A stretch of DNA of 64,000 nucleotides from DASTFP01 sp963816855. Lineage in GTDB: Bacteria; Verrucomicrobiota; Verrucomicrobiia; Chthoniobacterales; Terrimicrobiaceae. This document shows positions 1 to 9,500 of the stretch, piece after piece. The notes beneath the pieces were generated by a model. That model was not told the origin of the DNA and did not search any database. It worked only from the letters and a program-made list of their open reading frames with translations. The translations under genes were made by a program, and so were the position numbers. How positions within the stretch are numbered: position 1 is the stretch's first letter; each line of letters starts with the position of its first letter. The stretch is from NCBI GenBank assembly GCA_963816855.1, contig CAWFMA010000017.1:62001-126000 (forward strand). The letters are read 5' to 3'.

Positions 1-80
1 CACCGGCAGGGCTCTGCAACTTTTTCGGTGGCGGCAGCTTGTCGAAAGTCCGCAAATTTCTTAAGCAATTTACTGCAACG

Positions 81-851
81 ATGTCAGCCGTAACTTTTCT
101 GGGGACTGGGCCGGGGACTGGAATCGCCGGGCGCTTCCAGTCCAGCATCCTGTTAAAAATCGACCAAAAGACGCTGCTTCTGGACGCTGGAGAACCCTGT
201 TCTTCACAACTCCTGGAGCTTGGCGTCCCTCTCTCCGAGATTGACGCGGTATGGATTAGCCATGCTCACGCGGACCACATCGGCGGCTTGCCGATGCTGT
301 TGCAGGCCAGTTGGCTGCATGGCAGACGGAGACCGCTGCCCGTCGCGGTCCCGCGCGATCTGGCGGTTCCTCTTCGGGCCTGGCTTGACGCCATTTTGCT
401 CCCGGACGAGGTTCTCCGCTTTTCCGCGGAAATTTTTTCGTGGCAAGCCGAAACCGCGAGTGCCCTGGAGGGGGTCACGGTGATTCCGCATCTTACCACG
501 CACCTCGGCGCCAGCCGCCAACAGGTCGGGAATCGCCCGGCGGAATCGTTCATGTTCGAGATCCTGGGGGCCGGGAAGAGACTTGTTTATTCGGGCGACC
601 TCGGCTCGGCGGATGATTTGAACGTCGTGGTGGGCAAACCCCTGGATCTCCTCGTCTGCGAGTTGGCGCACTTTGCTCCCGACGACCTGATAGCCGTCCT
701 CCGCAACGCGCGGATCGAAACTCTCTGCTTGACCCATGTCGCCTCGGAACTCGACGCCCGCCGGGATGAGCTTCAAGTTCTGTTCGAGCGGGAGCTCGCA
801 AATACGGCGGTGGTTTACTTTCCGGACGACGGGGAGAATCTTGACCTTTAG
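81..851 (+). CDS. MBL-fold metal-dependent hydrolase (RNase Z-like)
   Basis: Metallo-beta-lactamase-fold hydrolase of about 256 residues. The zinc-binding signature SHAHADH is at about residues 60-66. Further likely ligands follow in order: a His in THLGAS, an Asp in YSGDLGS and a His near the C-terminus in LTHVAS. This is the RNase Z / beta-CASP-lacking layout, but the specificity exosite of true RNase Z is not obvious, so the substrate is unknown. A TTG at position 39 would add 14 residues, but ATG 81 begins the beta-strand MSAVTFLGTGPG that normally opens the fold and is preferred. The gene converges on the minus-strand operon ending at 873. Its TAG stop is followed at once by a degenerate copy of a repeat end (see findings). 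Confidence 0.85.
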   Translation: MSAVTFLGTGPGTGIAGRFQSSILLKIDQKTLLLDAGEPCSSQLLELGVPLSEIDAVWISHAHADHIGGLPMLLQASWLHGRRRPLPVAVPRDLAVPLRAWLDAILLPDEVLRFSAEIFSWQAETASALEGVTVIPHLTTHLGASRQQVGNRPAESFMFEILGAGKRLVYSGDLGSADDLNVVVGKPLDLLVCELAHFAPDDLIAVLRNARIETLCLTHVASELDARRDELQVLFERELANTAVVYFPDDGENLDL

Positions 852-872
852 AAGACTGCTGAACTCCCCGCG

Positions 873-1280
873 TTAGCTCGCTGGCTGCGCAGGCTGGACG
901 CGGACCACCGGCAACGGAAAGCGTAGCCGCAACTCGCCGTCGAGCCGGATCTCGACGTGGTAGACGCCGTGGCGCTGAAACTGCACCCCGCCGAGAACAT
1001 GAACATTCGTTACGTAAGAGTCCAGGTCCGGCAGCGAGAACCGGAGTTCACTTTGGGTGATGGGTTGCTCGTCGTCGCAGGCTAGGATGAGCGATTTCTC
1101 GACAAACTGTCCGGCCCCGCCGCACCAGCGCGTCCAGAGGCAAAGCTTGAAAAAACCGATGGGCAGCACGTGCGCGGGAATCACCCCGAACACTCCGACC
1201 AGCGTTTGCTGCCCGCTGATCTCGGCGCGCACATCCTCGCAAAGCACAGCGGCTTGGAGGTCGGGAGCGATCGGATTCAC
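873..1280 (-). CDS. DUF6941-like conserved protein, coupled to uppP
   Basis: A 135-residue soluble protein with no signal peptide or membrane segment. The text AAVLCEDVRAEISGQQTLVG near the N-terminus followed by alternating short strands resembles the DUF6941 family of small beta-rich proteins of unknown function. That assignment is from memory of the pattern and is tentative. The start is taken as GTG at 1280, which overlaps the uppP stop by four bases (GTGA). The longer open frame to 1439 lies wholly inside uppP and is a shadow. It is the last gene of the P-II / uppP / DUF operon on the minus strand, so it is probably translated by coupling to uppP. Confidence 0.7.
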   Translation of the reverse strand: MNPIAPDLQAAVLCEDVRAEISGQQTLVGVFGVIPAHVLPIGFFKLCLWTRWCGGAGQFVEKSLILACDDEQPITQSELRFSLPDLDSYVTNVHVLGGVQFQRHGVYHVEIRLDGELRLRFPLPVVRVQPAQPAS

Positions 1281-2062
1281 GATCCGGGTCTGAGAAGCCA
1301 GAGCAGCAGAAATCCAAAGACGATGCGGTAGACGCCAAACCCGATGAAGGTGTGAGACTGGACGTATCGCAAGAGCCATTTGACCGCAATGAAGGAAACC
1401 ACGGCGGCGGTAACGGCCGCCAAAACAAGTAAGAACCAATTTTCGGTTTCCCCTTTTCCAAGATGATCGACCACTTCAAGCGAGCCCGCGGCCAGCATGG
1501 TCGGAATGCCAACCAGAAACGAGAATTCGGTGGCCGAGACACGGCTCGCGCCCAGAATCATCGCCAGCATGATCGTGGAACCCGAACGCGAAGAACCGGG
1601 GAAGGCCGCCGCGATAAGCTGTCCAATCGCCACCGCGATGACGACCGGCCACGAAATGAAATCGGACCGACGGTGGCCCCTGGCGACGGCTTCCACCACG
1701 ATGAAGATGATGCCGCCGATAATGAGCGCGATGGCGATCGGTTGAACGGCCTCGGGAAGCTTAAGCCCAAGCTTCTTCAAGACCAGCCCGCCAATGCAGG
1801 TAATAACGAATGCCACAAAAATCTTCAGGTTGAGAACGCGGCTGGCGGGCTCATTCCAGCGCATTAGCATTTCAATGCGTTGCCAGAACAGGGGAATAAC
1901 GGCCAGGACGGCGCCGATTTGGATGACGATGTTGAAGAGATCGGATTGATGGCTGGCCAGCCAATGCTCAGCAATCAATAGATGGCCGGTGGACGAAACC
2001 GGCAGAAATTCAGTGAGACCCTCGACGATGCCGAGAATAATGACGACGATCCAATTCGGCAT
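1277..2062 (-). CDS. uppP: undecaprenyl-diphosphate phosphatase
   Basis: Integral membrane phosphatase (BacA/UppP family) that recycles undecaprenyl diphosphate to the monophosphate carrier used for peptidoglycan and O-antigen precursors; it also underlies bacitracin tolerance. The 261 residues match the usual family length. Both signature segments are visible: EGLTEFLPVSSTGH near the N-terminus and PGSSRSGST in the middle, which carry the catalytic Glu, Ser and Arg. About seven or eight hydrophobic segments are evident. It starts 20 bp downstream of the P-II gene and overlaps the following DUF gene, so the three form one operon; cotranscription of uppP with a P-II protein is not a standard arrangement. 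Confidence 0.97.
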   Translation of the reverse strand: MPNWIVVIILGIVEGLTEFLPVSSTGHLLIAEHWLASHQSDLFNIVIQIGAVLAVIPLFWQRIEMLMRWNEPASRVLNLKIFVAFVITCIGGLVLKKLGLKLPEAVQPIAIALIIGGIIFIVVEAVARGHRRSDFISWPVVIAVAIGQLIAAAFPGSSRSGSTIMLAMILGASRVSATEFSFLVGIPTMLAAGSLEVVDHLGKGETENWFLLVLAAVTAAVVSFIAVKWLLRYVQSHTFIGFGVYRIVFGFLLLWLLRPGS

Positions 2063-2082
2063 GGAGAAAAGGCCGGGATTGT

Positions 2083-2421
2083 TCAGATGGCATTTTCACC
2101 TGTCTCTTCGGTCCGGATACGGATCGCGTTTTCTATGGGAAGAACGAAGATCTTGCCATCGCCGATCTTGCCGGTTTTCGCGGAATCCGAGATCGCTTTC
2201 ACCGCCTTGTCGACGATGCCGTCGACGACCACGATTTCGAATTTGACCTTAGGAAGAAAATCGACCGTGTATTCGCTGCCCCGGTAAATTTCCGTGTGGC
2301 CTTTCTGGCGTCCGAAGCCCTTAACCTCGCTCACCGTCATCCCCTCGATGCCAACTTCAGCCAGAGCTTCTTTGACGTCTTCCATTTTGAAGGGTTTAAT
2401 GATGGCCTCAATCTTCTTCAT
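2083..2421 (-). CDS. glnB: P-II family nitrogen regulatory protein
   Basis: A 112-residue P-II signalling protein, a trimeric sensor of ATP/ADP and 2-oxoglutarate that controls nitrogen assimilation targets. The start MKKIEAIIKPFK is canonical, Tyr51 in the T-loop (YRGSEYTVDF) is present and would be the uridylylation site, and the signature TGKIGDGKIFV is intact. No amtB or glnA lies in the window, so whether it behaves as GlnB or GlnK cannot be decided here. It is the first gene of a minus-strand operon with uppP and the DUF gene, and is divergent from the DUF2062 gene with about 80 bp between starts, which must hold promoters for both directions. Confidence 0.95.
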   Translation of the reverse strand: MKKIEAIIKPFKMEDVKEALAEVGIEGMTVSEVKGFGRQKGHTEIYRGSEYTVDFLPKVKFEIVVVDGIVDKAVKAISDSAKTGKIGDGKIFVLPIENAIRIRTEETGENAI

Positions 2422-2499
2422 GCGAACAGTGTTTAAGCAGCTTAATCATCCTTGGCAAGCGGAGATGCGGAGGAAATTGGCCGTTCATTTTCAGCCCGG

Positions 2500-3060
2500 A
2501 TGAAGCCCCGTCAGTGGCGGCGGAGTCCGGCGGGAGCTTATCTCCGGCACCTGCCTCGGATAAAGCATATGCGCGGCACCTGGCTTCACCGCAAGTTAGG
2601 CGAGCGGTTGTTTTCGCCGGAGATGTGGCAGCCTGAACGCGCACGCTTTGCATCCGGGTGCGCCATCGGGGTCTTTTTCGCAATGATGCCCCTGCCGATT
2701 CAGATGCTCGCCGCGGCGCTTGTTGCGTATCTCGCCCGGGCGAATATTCCGGCAGCGATCGCTACGACCTGGATCAGCAATCCCTTGACCACGCCGATTT
2801 TTCTCCTGGCTCAATATGAGCTCGGTTCACTGCTCATTGGCAGAAAGCCCTCGGACGAGCCGGCTGGCGATATGCTGGAGCTGCTTTCCCGGGCCCCTTT
2901 GCCATTGCTGGTCGGCGCCTTTTTTACCGCGGCGGTGCTGGCCCTGGTCGCGTATCCGCTGGCGCTCAAGAGTTGGGATTGGTTCGGCCGGCGTTTTCTC
3001 AAACCCGCCACTAGCGGGACAGGAAATAAATCTCCCGCCGAAAACAAAAATGCGCTTTAG
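2500..3060 (+). CDS. DUF2062 membrane protein
   Basis: A small inner-membrane protein of the DUF2062 family, about 186 residues, function unknown. The family core is visible around residues 50-110: the glycine- and proline-rich segment GVFFAMMPLPIQM, then AAIATTWISNPLTT and a further hydrophobic stretch; a second hydrophobic pair lies near the C-terminus. ATG 2500 (MKPRQWRR) is chosen; TTG 2452 would extend into the intergenic region shared with the P-II gene. The gene stands alone, followed after 11 bp by a tRNA gene in the same direction. Confidence 0.85.
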   Translation: MKPRQWRRSPAGAYLRHLPRIKHMRGTWLHRKLGERLFSPEMWQPERARFASGCAIGVFFAMMPLPIQMLAAALVAYLARANIPAAIATTWISNPLTTPIFLLAQYELGSLLIGRKPSDEPAGDMLELLSRAPLPLLVGAFFTAAVLALVAYPLALKSWDWFGRRFLKPATSGTGNKSPAENKNAL

Positions 3061-3071
3061 TTGGGCGGAGC

Positions 3072-3144
3072 GGGGGCATAGCTCAACGGTCAGAGCAGGC
3101 GGCTCATAACTGCTTGGTTCACGGTTCGAATCCGTGTGCCCCCA
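3072..3144 (+). tRNA. tRNA-Ile2 (CAT anticodon, lysidine type)
   Basis: A full cloverleaf can be folded: acceptor GGGGGCA pairs with TGCCCCC at 3137-3143, D-arm GCTC...GAGC, anticodon loop CTCATAA, T-arm CACGG TTCGAAT CCGTG, discriminator A. The anticodon is CAT. The anticodon-arm and variable-loop sequence (AGAGCAGGCGGCTCATAA followed by CTGCTTGGT) closely matches known ileX-type tRNA-Ile2, whose C34 is changed to lysidine to read AUA, rather than elongator or initiator tRNA-Met. Automated tools may label it tRNA-Met. CCA is not encoded. Confidence 0.9.
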
Positions 3145-3223
3145 ACTCTGTGCGCTCTCGAACGGTGCTGATAACGCTTGTTTTTTCTTGCCACCATTCG
3201 TTGAAGACCCGTCACTTTCTTCG

Positions 3224-4252
3224 ATGATGGCTTCGCCGCGGACGCTCGCCAAGGGTGGTTTTCTGCTCGGCGTGATCCTCCTGGCCGCCACGGGGTTCGG
3301 CGCTGCCTGGCTCGCTTCATGGCGGGCGGATCGGTTGGCTGCGCTGGACTCCGCCAGCCAGGTCGTCGAGACCTCGGTCGGCCGAGTCGAGTTTCTAAGA
3401 CATGGCGAGGGGCCGGCCCTGCTGATTATTCATGGTACGCCCGGCGGCTATGATCAGGCAATGCTATGGGGTTCCTCGTTAGTCGAAGAAGACTTCGAGA
3501 TCATTGCTCCCTCGCGGCCGGGCTATTTGCGCACCCCGCTCTCCGCCGGCCGTCGGCCGGCGGAACAGGCTGACACCCTGGCGGCGCTGATCGACACTCT
3601 CGGAATTCCCGGCGTGGCGATCCTTGCGAGCTCATCGGGCGCGCGGGTAGCGGTGGAATTCGCCGTCCGGCATCCCGCGAAACTCTGGGCCCTCGTCCTG
3701 GTGTCTGCAGTGACCGGGGAGCATGAAGACCTGAAGAGCGAAGCGAAGCCGGAAGGAATCGGATTTCCGGCGCTCGCGCCGGACGCATTCACGAACGAAA
3801 TCGGCGGAATGCTTTGTCTCGAAGAGGCGGAAAGGAATCCCCGCCGAATCATCCCGCTGGTTCTCGAGGCCGGCGACAACAGGACAGCCGCGGAGCGAGA
3901 TTCGTTAGCAAGCTACGTCCTCGACGATACCGAGCAACTCGAATGGCTCAAGAGCTTGATTGGCACGTTCGTCCCATTCAGCGCCAGACAGCCCGGGCTT
4001 CGAAATGATGTCAGCCAGTTTCGAGACCCGCCCGATCTCCCCGTGGAGAAAATCACCGCGCCAACCCTTTTGATTCATGGAACAGCGGACAAGATCGCGC
4101 CGATCGCGCAAGCGCGGAAGCTGGCCAGCAGAATCCCCGGAGCGGTCCTCTATCCCGTCGAAGGCGCCGGGCATCTCGTGGAAATCGGTCCGGGGGCTGC
4201 CGAAGTTCAAAAAAAGATCGCCCAATTCCTTCGCCAGCATTCCGGAAGGTAA
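3224..4252 (+). CDS. alpha/beta hydrolase with N-terminal membrane anchor
   Basis: An alpha/beta-hydrolase of about 342 residues. One hydrophobic helix (GFLLGVILLAATGFGAAWL) near the N-terminus suggests membrane anchoring with the catalytic domain outside the cytoplasm. The oxyanion-loop HGTPGG, a nucleophile elbow ASSSGA around residue 130, the acid in HGTADKIAP and the terminal His in GAGHLVE make a complete catalytic triad. The elbow is ASSSG rather than the usual GxSxG, which may mark a subfamily. The start is ATG 3224 (ATG 3227 is equally possible); the longer open frame reaches into the tRNA gene. Substrate cannot be inferred. Confidence 0.85.
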   Translation: MMASPRTLAKGGFLLGVILLAATGFGAAWLASWRADRLAALDSASQVVETSVGRVEFLRHGEGPALLIIHGTPGGYDQAMLWGSSLVEEDFEIIAPSRPGYLRTPLSAGRRPAEQADTLAALIDTLGIPGVAILASSSGARVAVEFAVRHPAKLWALVLVSAVTGEHEDLKSEAKPEGIGFPALAPDAFTNEIGGMLCLEEAERNPRRIIPLVLEAGDNRTAAERDSLASYVLDDTEQLEWLKSLIGTFVPFSARQPGLRNDVSQFRDPPDLPVEKITAPTLLIHGTADKIAPIAQARKLASRIPGAVLYPVEGAGHLVEIGPGAAEVQKKIAQFLRQHSGR

Positions 4253-4258
4253 TCCTTG

Positions 4259-5203
4259 GTGAAAATCGATGATCAGCGGAAAAGCAAACGCCCCGCCGAG
4301 CCTAAGATTACGTGGATTAAGCCTGCGCTGGCGCGTGAATTCGCTTTAAGGGGAACGGACGCCTATCGGATTGCGGACGGCGAGAAATTTCGCATCGAGC
4401 GGTTTGGAGACTGCGCGGTGATCTCGCATTCCGCCGAGAATCCGCCTGCGGCTGTTCTCGATGAGATTCAGCGTTGGCGCGCGCATGCCGGCGTCCTGAT
4501 CAGGAACCACTATGCCCGCCGGTTGATCATCAATCCCGGCAAGGAAAACCTTCCGCGACCGCTGGGGATAGTCTCGGCCGGGCATCGCGCAGTCGCCCAC
4601 GAGGACGGCCTCGCCTATGAAGTCGATTTCCTCTCGGGCTACTCGAATGGATTGTTTCTCGATCAGCGAGGAAACCGCGGATGGCTGCGGGCCTCAAAAG
4701 TCGGCAGCGTGCTCAATCTTTTCGCCTACACCTGCTCGTTTGGCGTGGCCGCGGCCGTTGGCGGTTCGCGGACCGTGAATGTCGATCTTTCAAAAAGCGC
4801 GCTAGAGCGTGGGCGCCGCAATTTTGAGCTAAATAGGCTTTCGCTGGAGGGGCACCGTTTCCTTACCGATGATGCCTTCGACGTTCTTCCCCGCTTGGCC
4901 CGGCGGGGTCAGCGATTCGATGCGATAATTCTGGACTCGCCGACGTTTTCGAGGGGGCGTCATGGCCGGCTCTTCCGCGCGGAGCGCGATTTCGGCCGGT
5001 TGATCGAGTTGGCCATCAGGTGCGCGGCCGCTGGCGCGGTGATCCTCCTTTCAACAAATTCCTCCAAGGTCACCGTTTCGCGCTTGCGGGAGCTTGGCAG
5101 CCGGCACAGCCCCGCGCCGGTCACCTTCTTCCGCTCGCCGCCGCTTCCGGACATTCCGGCCGGTCACGGCGCGGCCACTGTTTGGATGAGGATCGGGCCC
5201 TGA
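4259..5203 (+). CDS. class I SAM-dependent rRNA methyltransferase, RlmI/RlmK-like
   Basis: A 314-residue methyltransferase. The segment SGYSNGLFLDQRGNR is the hallmark before the Rossmann domain of the RlmI/RlmK family (23S rRNA m5C/m7G methyltransferases), motif I is VLNLFAYTCSFGVAAA, and the catalytic-loop position reads LDSPTFSRG, close to the family DPPxF. The N-terminal PUA-like part is shorter and diverged (CGAV-type text replaced by FGDCAV), so the exact target base is not assignable. GTG 4259 follows the hydrolase stop by 6 bp; TTG 4256 is an alternative start. It is probably cotranscribed with the hydrolase. Confidence 0.8.
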   Translation: MKIDDQRKSKRPAEPKITWIKPALAREFALRGTDAYRIADGEKFRIERFGDCAVISHSAENPPAAVLDEIQRWRAHAGVLIRNHYARRLIINPGKENLPRPLGIVSAGHRAVAHEDGLAYEVDFLSGYSNGLFLDQRGNRGWLRASKVGSVLNLFAYTCSFGVAAAVGGSRTVNVDLSKSALERGRRNFELNRLSLEGHRFLTDDAFDVLPRLARRGQRFDAIILDSPTFSRGRHGRLFRAERDFGRLIELAIRCAAAGAVILLSTNSSKVTVSRLRELGSRHSPAPVTFFRSPPLPDIPAGHGAATVWMRIGP

Positions 5204-5280
5204 GGACCGCAACGTTCCCGACAGTCCCGAAAGATGCTGAAACGCTCAAACCAGATGCGCCCGGCGAAATGGCGGGCCGG

Positions 5281-6120
5281 TCACGCAAAGCGATCGGGGT
5301 CGGAACCGGCAACAGGAGAGGGTTCGGATTCCACGGGATTCGTAAGTTTGCCAATGCGTTCGACAACGATCGAAACGCGGTCCCCCACTTTGAGCCAACG
5401 AGGAGGGTTCGCCGCCATTCCGACCCCATGAGGGGTTCCGGTCAGGATTGTTGTGCCCGCAGGAAGGGTGGTGCTGCCGCTCAGGAACTCGATGATGGAC
5501 GGCACGTCAAAGATCATATCGTTCGTATTCGCGTCCTGAACGATCGTGTCATTCAGAATCGTGCGAATGGAGAGGGCATTCGGATCGGGGATTTCCTCGG
5601 GCGTCACCAGGCACGGCCCAAGAGGGCAAAAGGAATCAAAGGATTTTCCGCGGCACCATTGGCTTCCGCCTTTCCTCTTCTGCCAGTCTCTTGCGCTCAC
5701 GTCGTTGGCGCAGGTGTAGCCGAACACGTAGTCCAAAGCCCTCTTCCGCGATACATTCTTGCACGGCCTCCCGATGACCACGGCGAGCTCGCATTCGTAG
5801 TCCACTTCCTCGCTGCGGAGACGGGTCGGAATGAAAATCGGATCGCCGGGATTTTGAAGGCTATTGAGGCCCTTGATAAAGAGCACCGGGAACTCTGGAA
5901 TTCTCGCTTTCGTCTCCTCGGCGTGTCGGCGGTAGTTGAGCCCGATACCGAGAATCTGGGATGGTGCCAGCGGCGCGAGAAGCTTGGCGACGTCAGCCCG
6001 CCGGTCGGTTGATTGGAGCCCGGAGAACAATTCTCCAGTAAGTTCGATTGCGGATCCGTCCCCCTGTGCCGCGCCGTAGTGGATCTGCTCCTGGGAATCG
6101 AGATATCGAATAATCTTCAT
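5281..6120 (-). CDS. fumarylacetoacetate hydrolase family protein
   Basis: A 279-residue FAH-superfamily enzyme, which act as hydrolases, decarboxylases or isomerases on beta-diketo or 2-oxo acids. The metal-binding residues are visible: Glu-x-Glu in DYECELAVVIG and the following Asp in NDVSARDWQ; the C-terminal LTGTPHGVGM loop is intact. An N-terminal cap of about 60 residues precedes the core, as in 2-keto-4-pentenoate hydratase/ureidoglycolate-lyase-type members. No pathway genes are adjacent, so substrate remains open. It begins only 10 bp from a 336-bp repeat element whose left end lies at 6130, so its promoter is likely within or beyond that element. Confidence 0.9.
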   Translation of the reverse strand: MKIIRYLDSQEQIHYGAAQGDGSAIELTGELFSGLQSTDRRADVAKLLAPLAPSQILGIGLNYRRHAEETKARIPEFPVLFIKGLNSLQNPGDPIFIPTRLRSEEVDYECELAVVIGRPCKNVSRKRALDYVFGYTCANDVSARDWQKRKGGSQWCRGKSFDSFCPLGPCLVTPEEIPDPNALSIRTILNDTIVQDANTNDMIFDVPSIIEFLSGSTTLPAGTTILTGTPHGVGMAANPPRWLKVGDRVSIVVERIGKLTNPVESEPSPVAGSDPDRFA

Positions 6121-6129
6121 GGATGCTTA

Positions 6130-6465
6130 GAACCTGCGAAAAAATTAGAAAGCGCCGCACGAGAGCAGAAAGACCGTATGGCAAGGCGCACGCGAGGGCG
6201 CATCCCTCGCAGCGGGCTGTAACCGAGCGGGCAACACGGTCAGACGGCGTTTCTTGCTCTCGCCCATAGGGTTGCGTGTCTTTTTGGCTTGACCTGCGTT
6301 GCTCGGGCGGGACAGCCGAGCGAAGGGAGACAGCCTGCCGAAGGCAGCCCGCAGGGCGATGCAAAGCATCGGCAACACCGCTGCGGGTATTGCCGCCGCT
6401 CTCACGCCCTGGCCAAGCCAAAAATCCAGCAGCAACGCGGCACTTTGTAATTTTTTCACAGGTTC
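6130..6465. mobile_element. MITE-like element, copy 1 (TNA target duplication)
   Basis: A 336-bp non-coding element present again, inverted, at 41253-41590, with roughly nine in ten positions alike by eye. Its ends are inverted repeats of about 29 bp beginning GAACCTG and continuing through an A-run to GCCGC, 26 of 29 positions matching between the two ends. It is bounded by the direct repeat TTA (6127-6129 and 6466-6468). The interior has several hairpins. No transposase is encoded, so it would need help in trans; 3-bp TNA duplications are typical of some IS5-family groups, but that link is an inference. Confidence 0.8.
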
Positions 6466-6543
6466 TTAGAGAATTTCGGCTTTGCGGTTCACCGCTGACG
6501 AAGGCCGGCAAAGCCAGGAACCGCCGAATCTTGATTGGGCCTG

Positions 6544-9500
6544 CTACCCGCCAAGCGCTGTCAAACGCTCCTGGGCTTTGGAGACGAATTCGCTGTTCGG
6601 ATATTCTTTCAGTAGTTGCTGATATGAGGCTTTGGCTTTGGCGAGTTGCTGGGCTTTGAATTTGGCGTCGTTTGAAACATTAGCCTGCCGCTCGAGGAGT
6701 TGTCCGCCCATCCATAGTCCTTCCGCTGCCGCGGCCGGCACTCCTCCGTAGAACTGGGCGATCTTGCTGAAATAGTCAATTGCGGCGCCCAGGTATTCGT
6801 CCTTCTGCTGCTGGTCGGAAGCCAACTTGGCTTTCTCAGCCATAATGGAACCGCCGAGAAGCATGCCGCGGGCGCGCAGTTCAGAGGTGGCGGTGGGAGC
6901 GCGGATCAAGCCGCTGAGCAAGGCGACAGCATCGTCGAGCTTGCCCTGCTCCTTGAGGGATTGGGCAATTCCATAGTCCGCCTCAAGCACCTTGGGCGAC
7001 CAGGGATAGAGCTTCTTCAGTTCCTGAAAAAGCTGGCCCGCTTCCGGAATCTGGCCCCGCTCTTGGGCCACGCGAGCACGGCCAAAAAGCGCGACGGCTT
7101 GAGCCTCCTGGACGAACTGGGAGGCCTGTTCGGGGGTGACATTTTCCGGGATCGGATAATCCCTGGCCAGCTTCTCGAATACAGCGGCGGCCTCATCCAA
7201 CTTCTTTTGCTCAAGAAGCGCCAGGCCATAGGAGTCCATATCTTGCGGCGAATACAGGAATTCGGGCTTGTAGGCGTCGGCCATGATCCGCAGAGCGCGA
7301 GCCTTGTCCTGTTCCGAGACATAGTTGGCCAGCTTGAAAAGAATCTTGCTCCTGGCATTCGGGCTGGGCGCCGAATCGGCCAGCGACTGAAAATACGTGT
7401 CGACGTCAGGCGCCTTTTTCAGGTCGGCGCTCAAAAGCATGCGCTGGCACTGCAACAGCGTTTGGAGACCCAGCGCCAGCGAGGCGCTCTCTGGATATTT
7501 CCTGATGGCTTCTTCGGAAGCGGCGATGCTCCCTTCCACGAGCGTGTTCCACTGCGAGCGATCCTTATCGCTAAGTGCGCTGTAGCGTCCCAGCGCTTCT
7601 GCCTTCGAACGTTGAAGGTCGGCAATCTTGAACATCGCGTCGCCGGCCGGCGGGCTTTCAGGATATCTTTCGACGAACTCGCGATAAGCCGCGAGTCCCG
7701 CGTCGGTATTCCCGGCATTGATGGAAGTCTGGGCAATGGATTCATAAGCGAAGTAAACCTTGTCGTTCTTGGGATACTTTTCGACGAATTGCCTCATCAG
7801 GGTGATCAGTTCGTCGGATTTGCCTTCCTTGGCGCGTATTTGCGCGCGCAGGAAATAGGTGAACGGGGCCGGCTTGCTTTCCGGATAAAGTTCCGCGACA
7901 GAGGCGAGAGTCCCGATGCCTTCATCTTTCTTTCCAAGGGCAATCAGGGCCACGCCTTTCGCATAGAGTGCCAGTGGCGCGAGTTCGTTTTTCGGATTGG
8001 CCTTCGCGAAAGCGTCCAGGATTGGCACCGCCGTCGTGTTGTCCCCTTTCTGCTGGGCACAGATTCCCAGCCAATAGTCGGCCTCCACAGCTTGCGGCGT
8101 CCCGGGATAGTTCGTTTTCACCGCATTGTAGGCGGCAATGGCCTCATCCCACTTTCGGGTATCCTTATAGATCCCGGCGATACCCGCCTGGGCGATTGCC
8201 TTGAAGGCAGGCGCCGGATCCTGCGCCAGGTATTCCTGGAAGGTCTTGAGTGCATCGGCCGGATTGCCCAAGCTGGTTTCGGCCGTGGCTTTCTGAATTA
8301 CCGAGGGGCCGGCGAGACGTCCTTTCGGGTAGATGGCCAGCGACTCGTTAAAATAGCGGATCGCGTCATTCGGCTTGCTCAGCCGCAGGTACATGCTGCC
8401 CAGGGTGAACGGAAGGCTTTCGGCGACGGCGTCCCCCTTGTACTTCGCTTGGAATTCCGAGTAGCCCGCGGCCGCCGGATCGACGGCATTCTGCAGGGCG
8501 TAGGTCATGGTCGTAAAATAAAGCGCGCGTTTCTTGTCCTCGTCCCCGGTCAGGTAGGGCGCCACGTGCCCGAGCACCACGCGCGTCTCGTTGTTCTTGC
8601 CCTGTTGAAAATAGATTTCCGCGATTTTCAGCAAGGCCGCGGCGGTTTGATCCGGCTTCGCCTGAAGCTCGGAGAGCTTTCTAAGTTCAAGTTCGTTGTC
8701 CCGGTCAAGTTGCTTCTTCAACGACGCATTGTTAGCCCTTAGGGCCGCTGCTTTCCTTTCGGGGAACTCCCTGATTTTGGCCTGCTGCAGGGCGACGAGT
8801 TCTTTACTCGGCGCAATCGACCCGTAGGCGGCCAGAGCTTCCGCGTAGAGGGGCGCGCGTTCGGATTCCGGGCTGAACGCCGCCTGGCTGAGAAGGATCT
8901 CCCCCAGTTCGAAATTCGCTTCATTGATGAGCGCGATGTTGTCCTTCTTTTTGATGACCTCCCGAAGGAGTTCAGCCGCGCGCTTATAGAGTGCAAAGCC
9001 TTTGCCGCTGGCGGAGGTCTCCCCCTTCATTAGTTCGGCGCTGCCTTGCGTGGCCAGGGCAAGAGCGAGCAGACTCTTTGTGTTCGACGTGGCGCTGCTC
9101 TGCGGGAATTTTTGAAGATTTGCTTCCAGGTCTTTTACCGCGGCGTCGAGGTTGCCGGCCTGGTATTCCGCGGCCGCCCGTCCGAAGACGAAGTTCTCGA
9201 GATCTTGGGTCTGGGGATATTTGGCGATGTACTCGCCGAATTTGCCAATGGCTTCCTGGAAAACGCCCCCGCGCTGGGGATCCGCAGGAGGCATTGCCGT
9301 CGCCTTGGCGGAGAGGATTTGAGGCAGGAAGCCGTCCGCAATCTGTTTGAGCTCTGGCGGGAGGGGCGGTCCGGACAAAGCCTTCGCCAGCATGCCGGAG
9401 GCGGCGTCAAATTGCGCCAGGAAGTAGTAGCAGAATGCGAGCTGGACTTGCGCCGAGGGCACGATTCCGTCGGTGGGGAAATCTTTGAGGAGCTTTTCGT

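Noticed and set aside
6961..8742. 593-residue open frame on the plus strand
   Set aside because: It lies wholly antisense to the TPR gene, has no recognisable domain and an unnatural composition; codon bias of the GC-rich TPR gene explains it.
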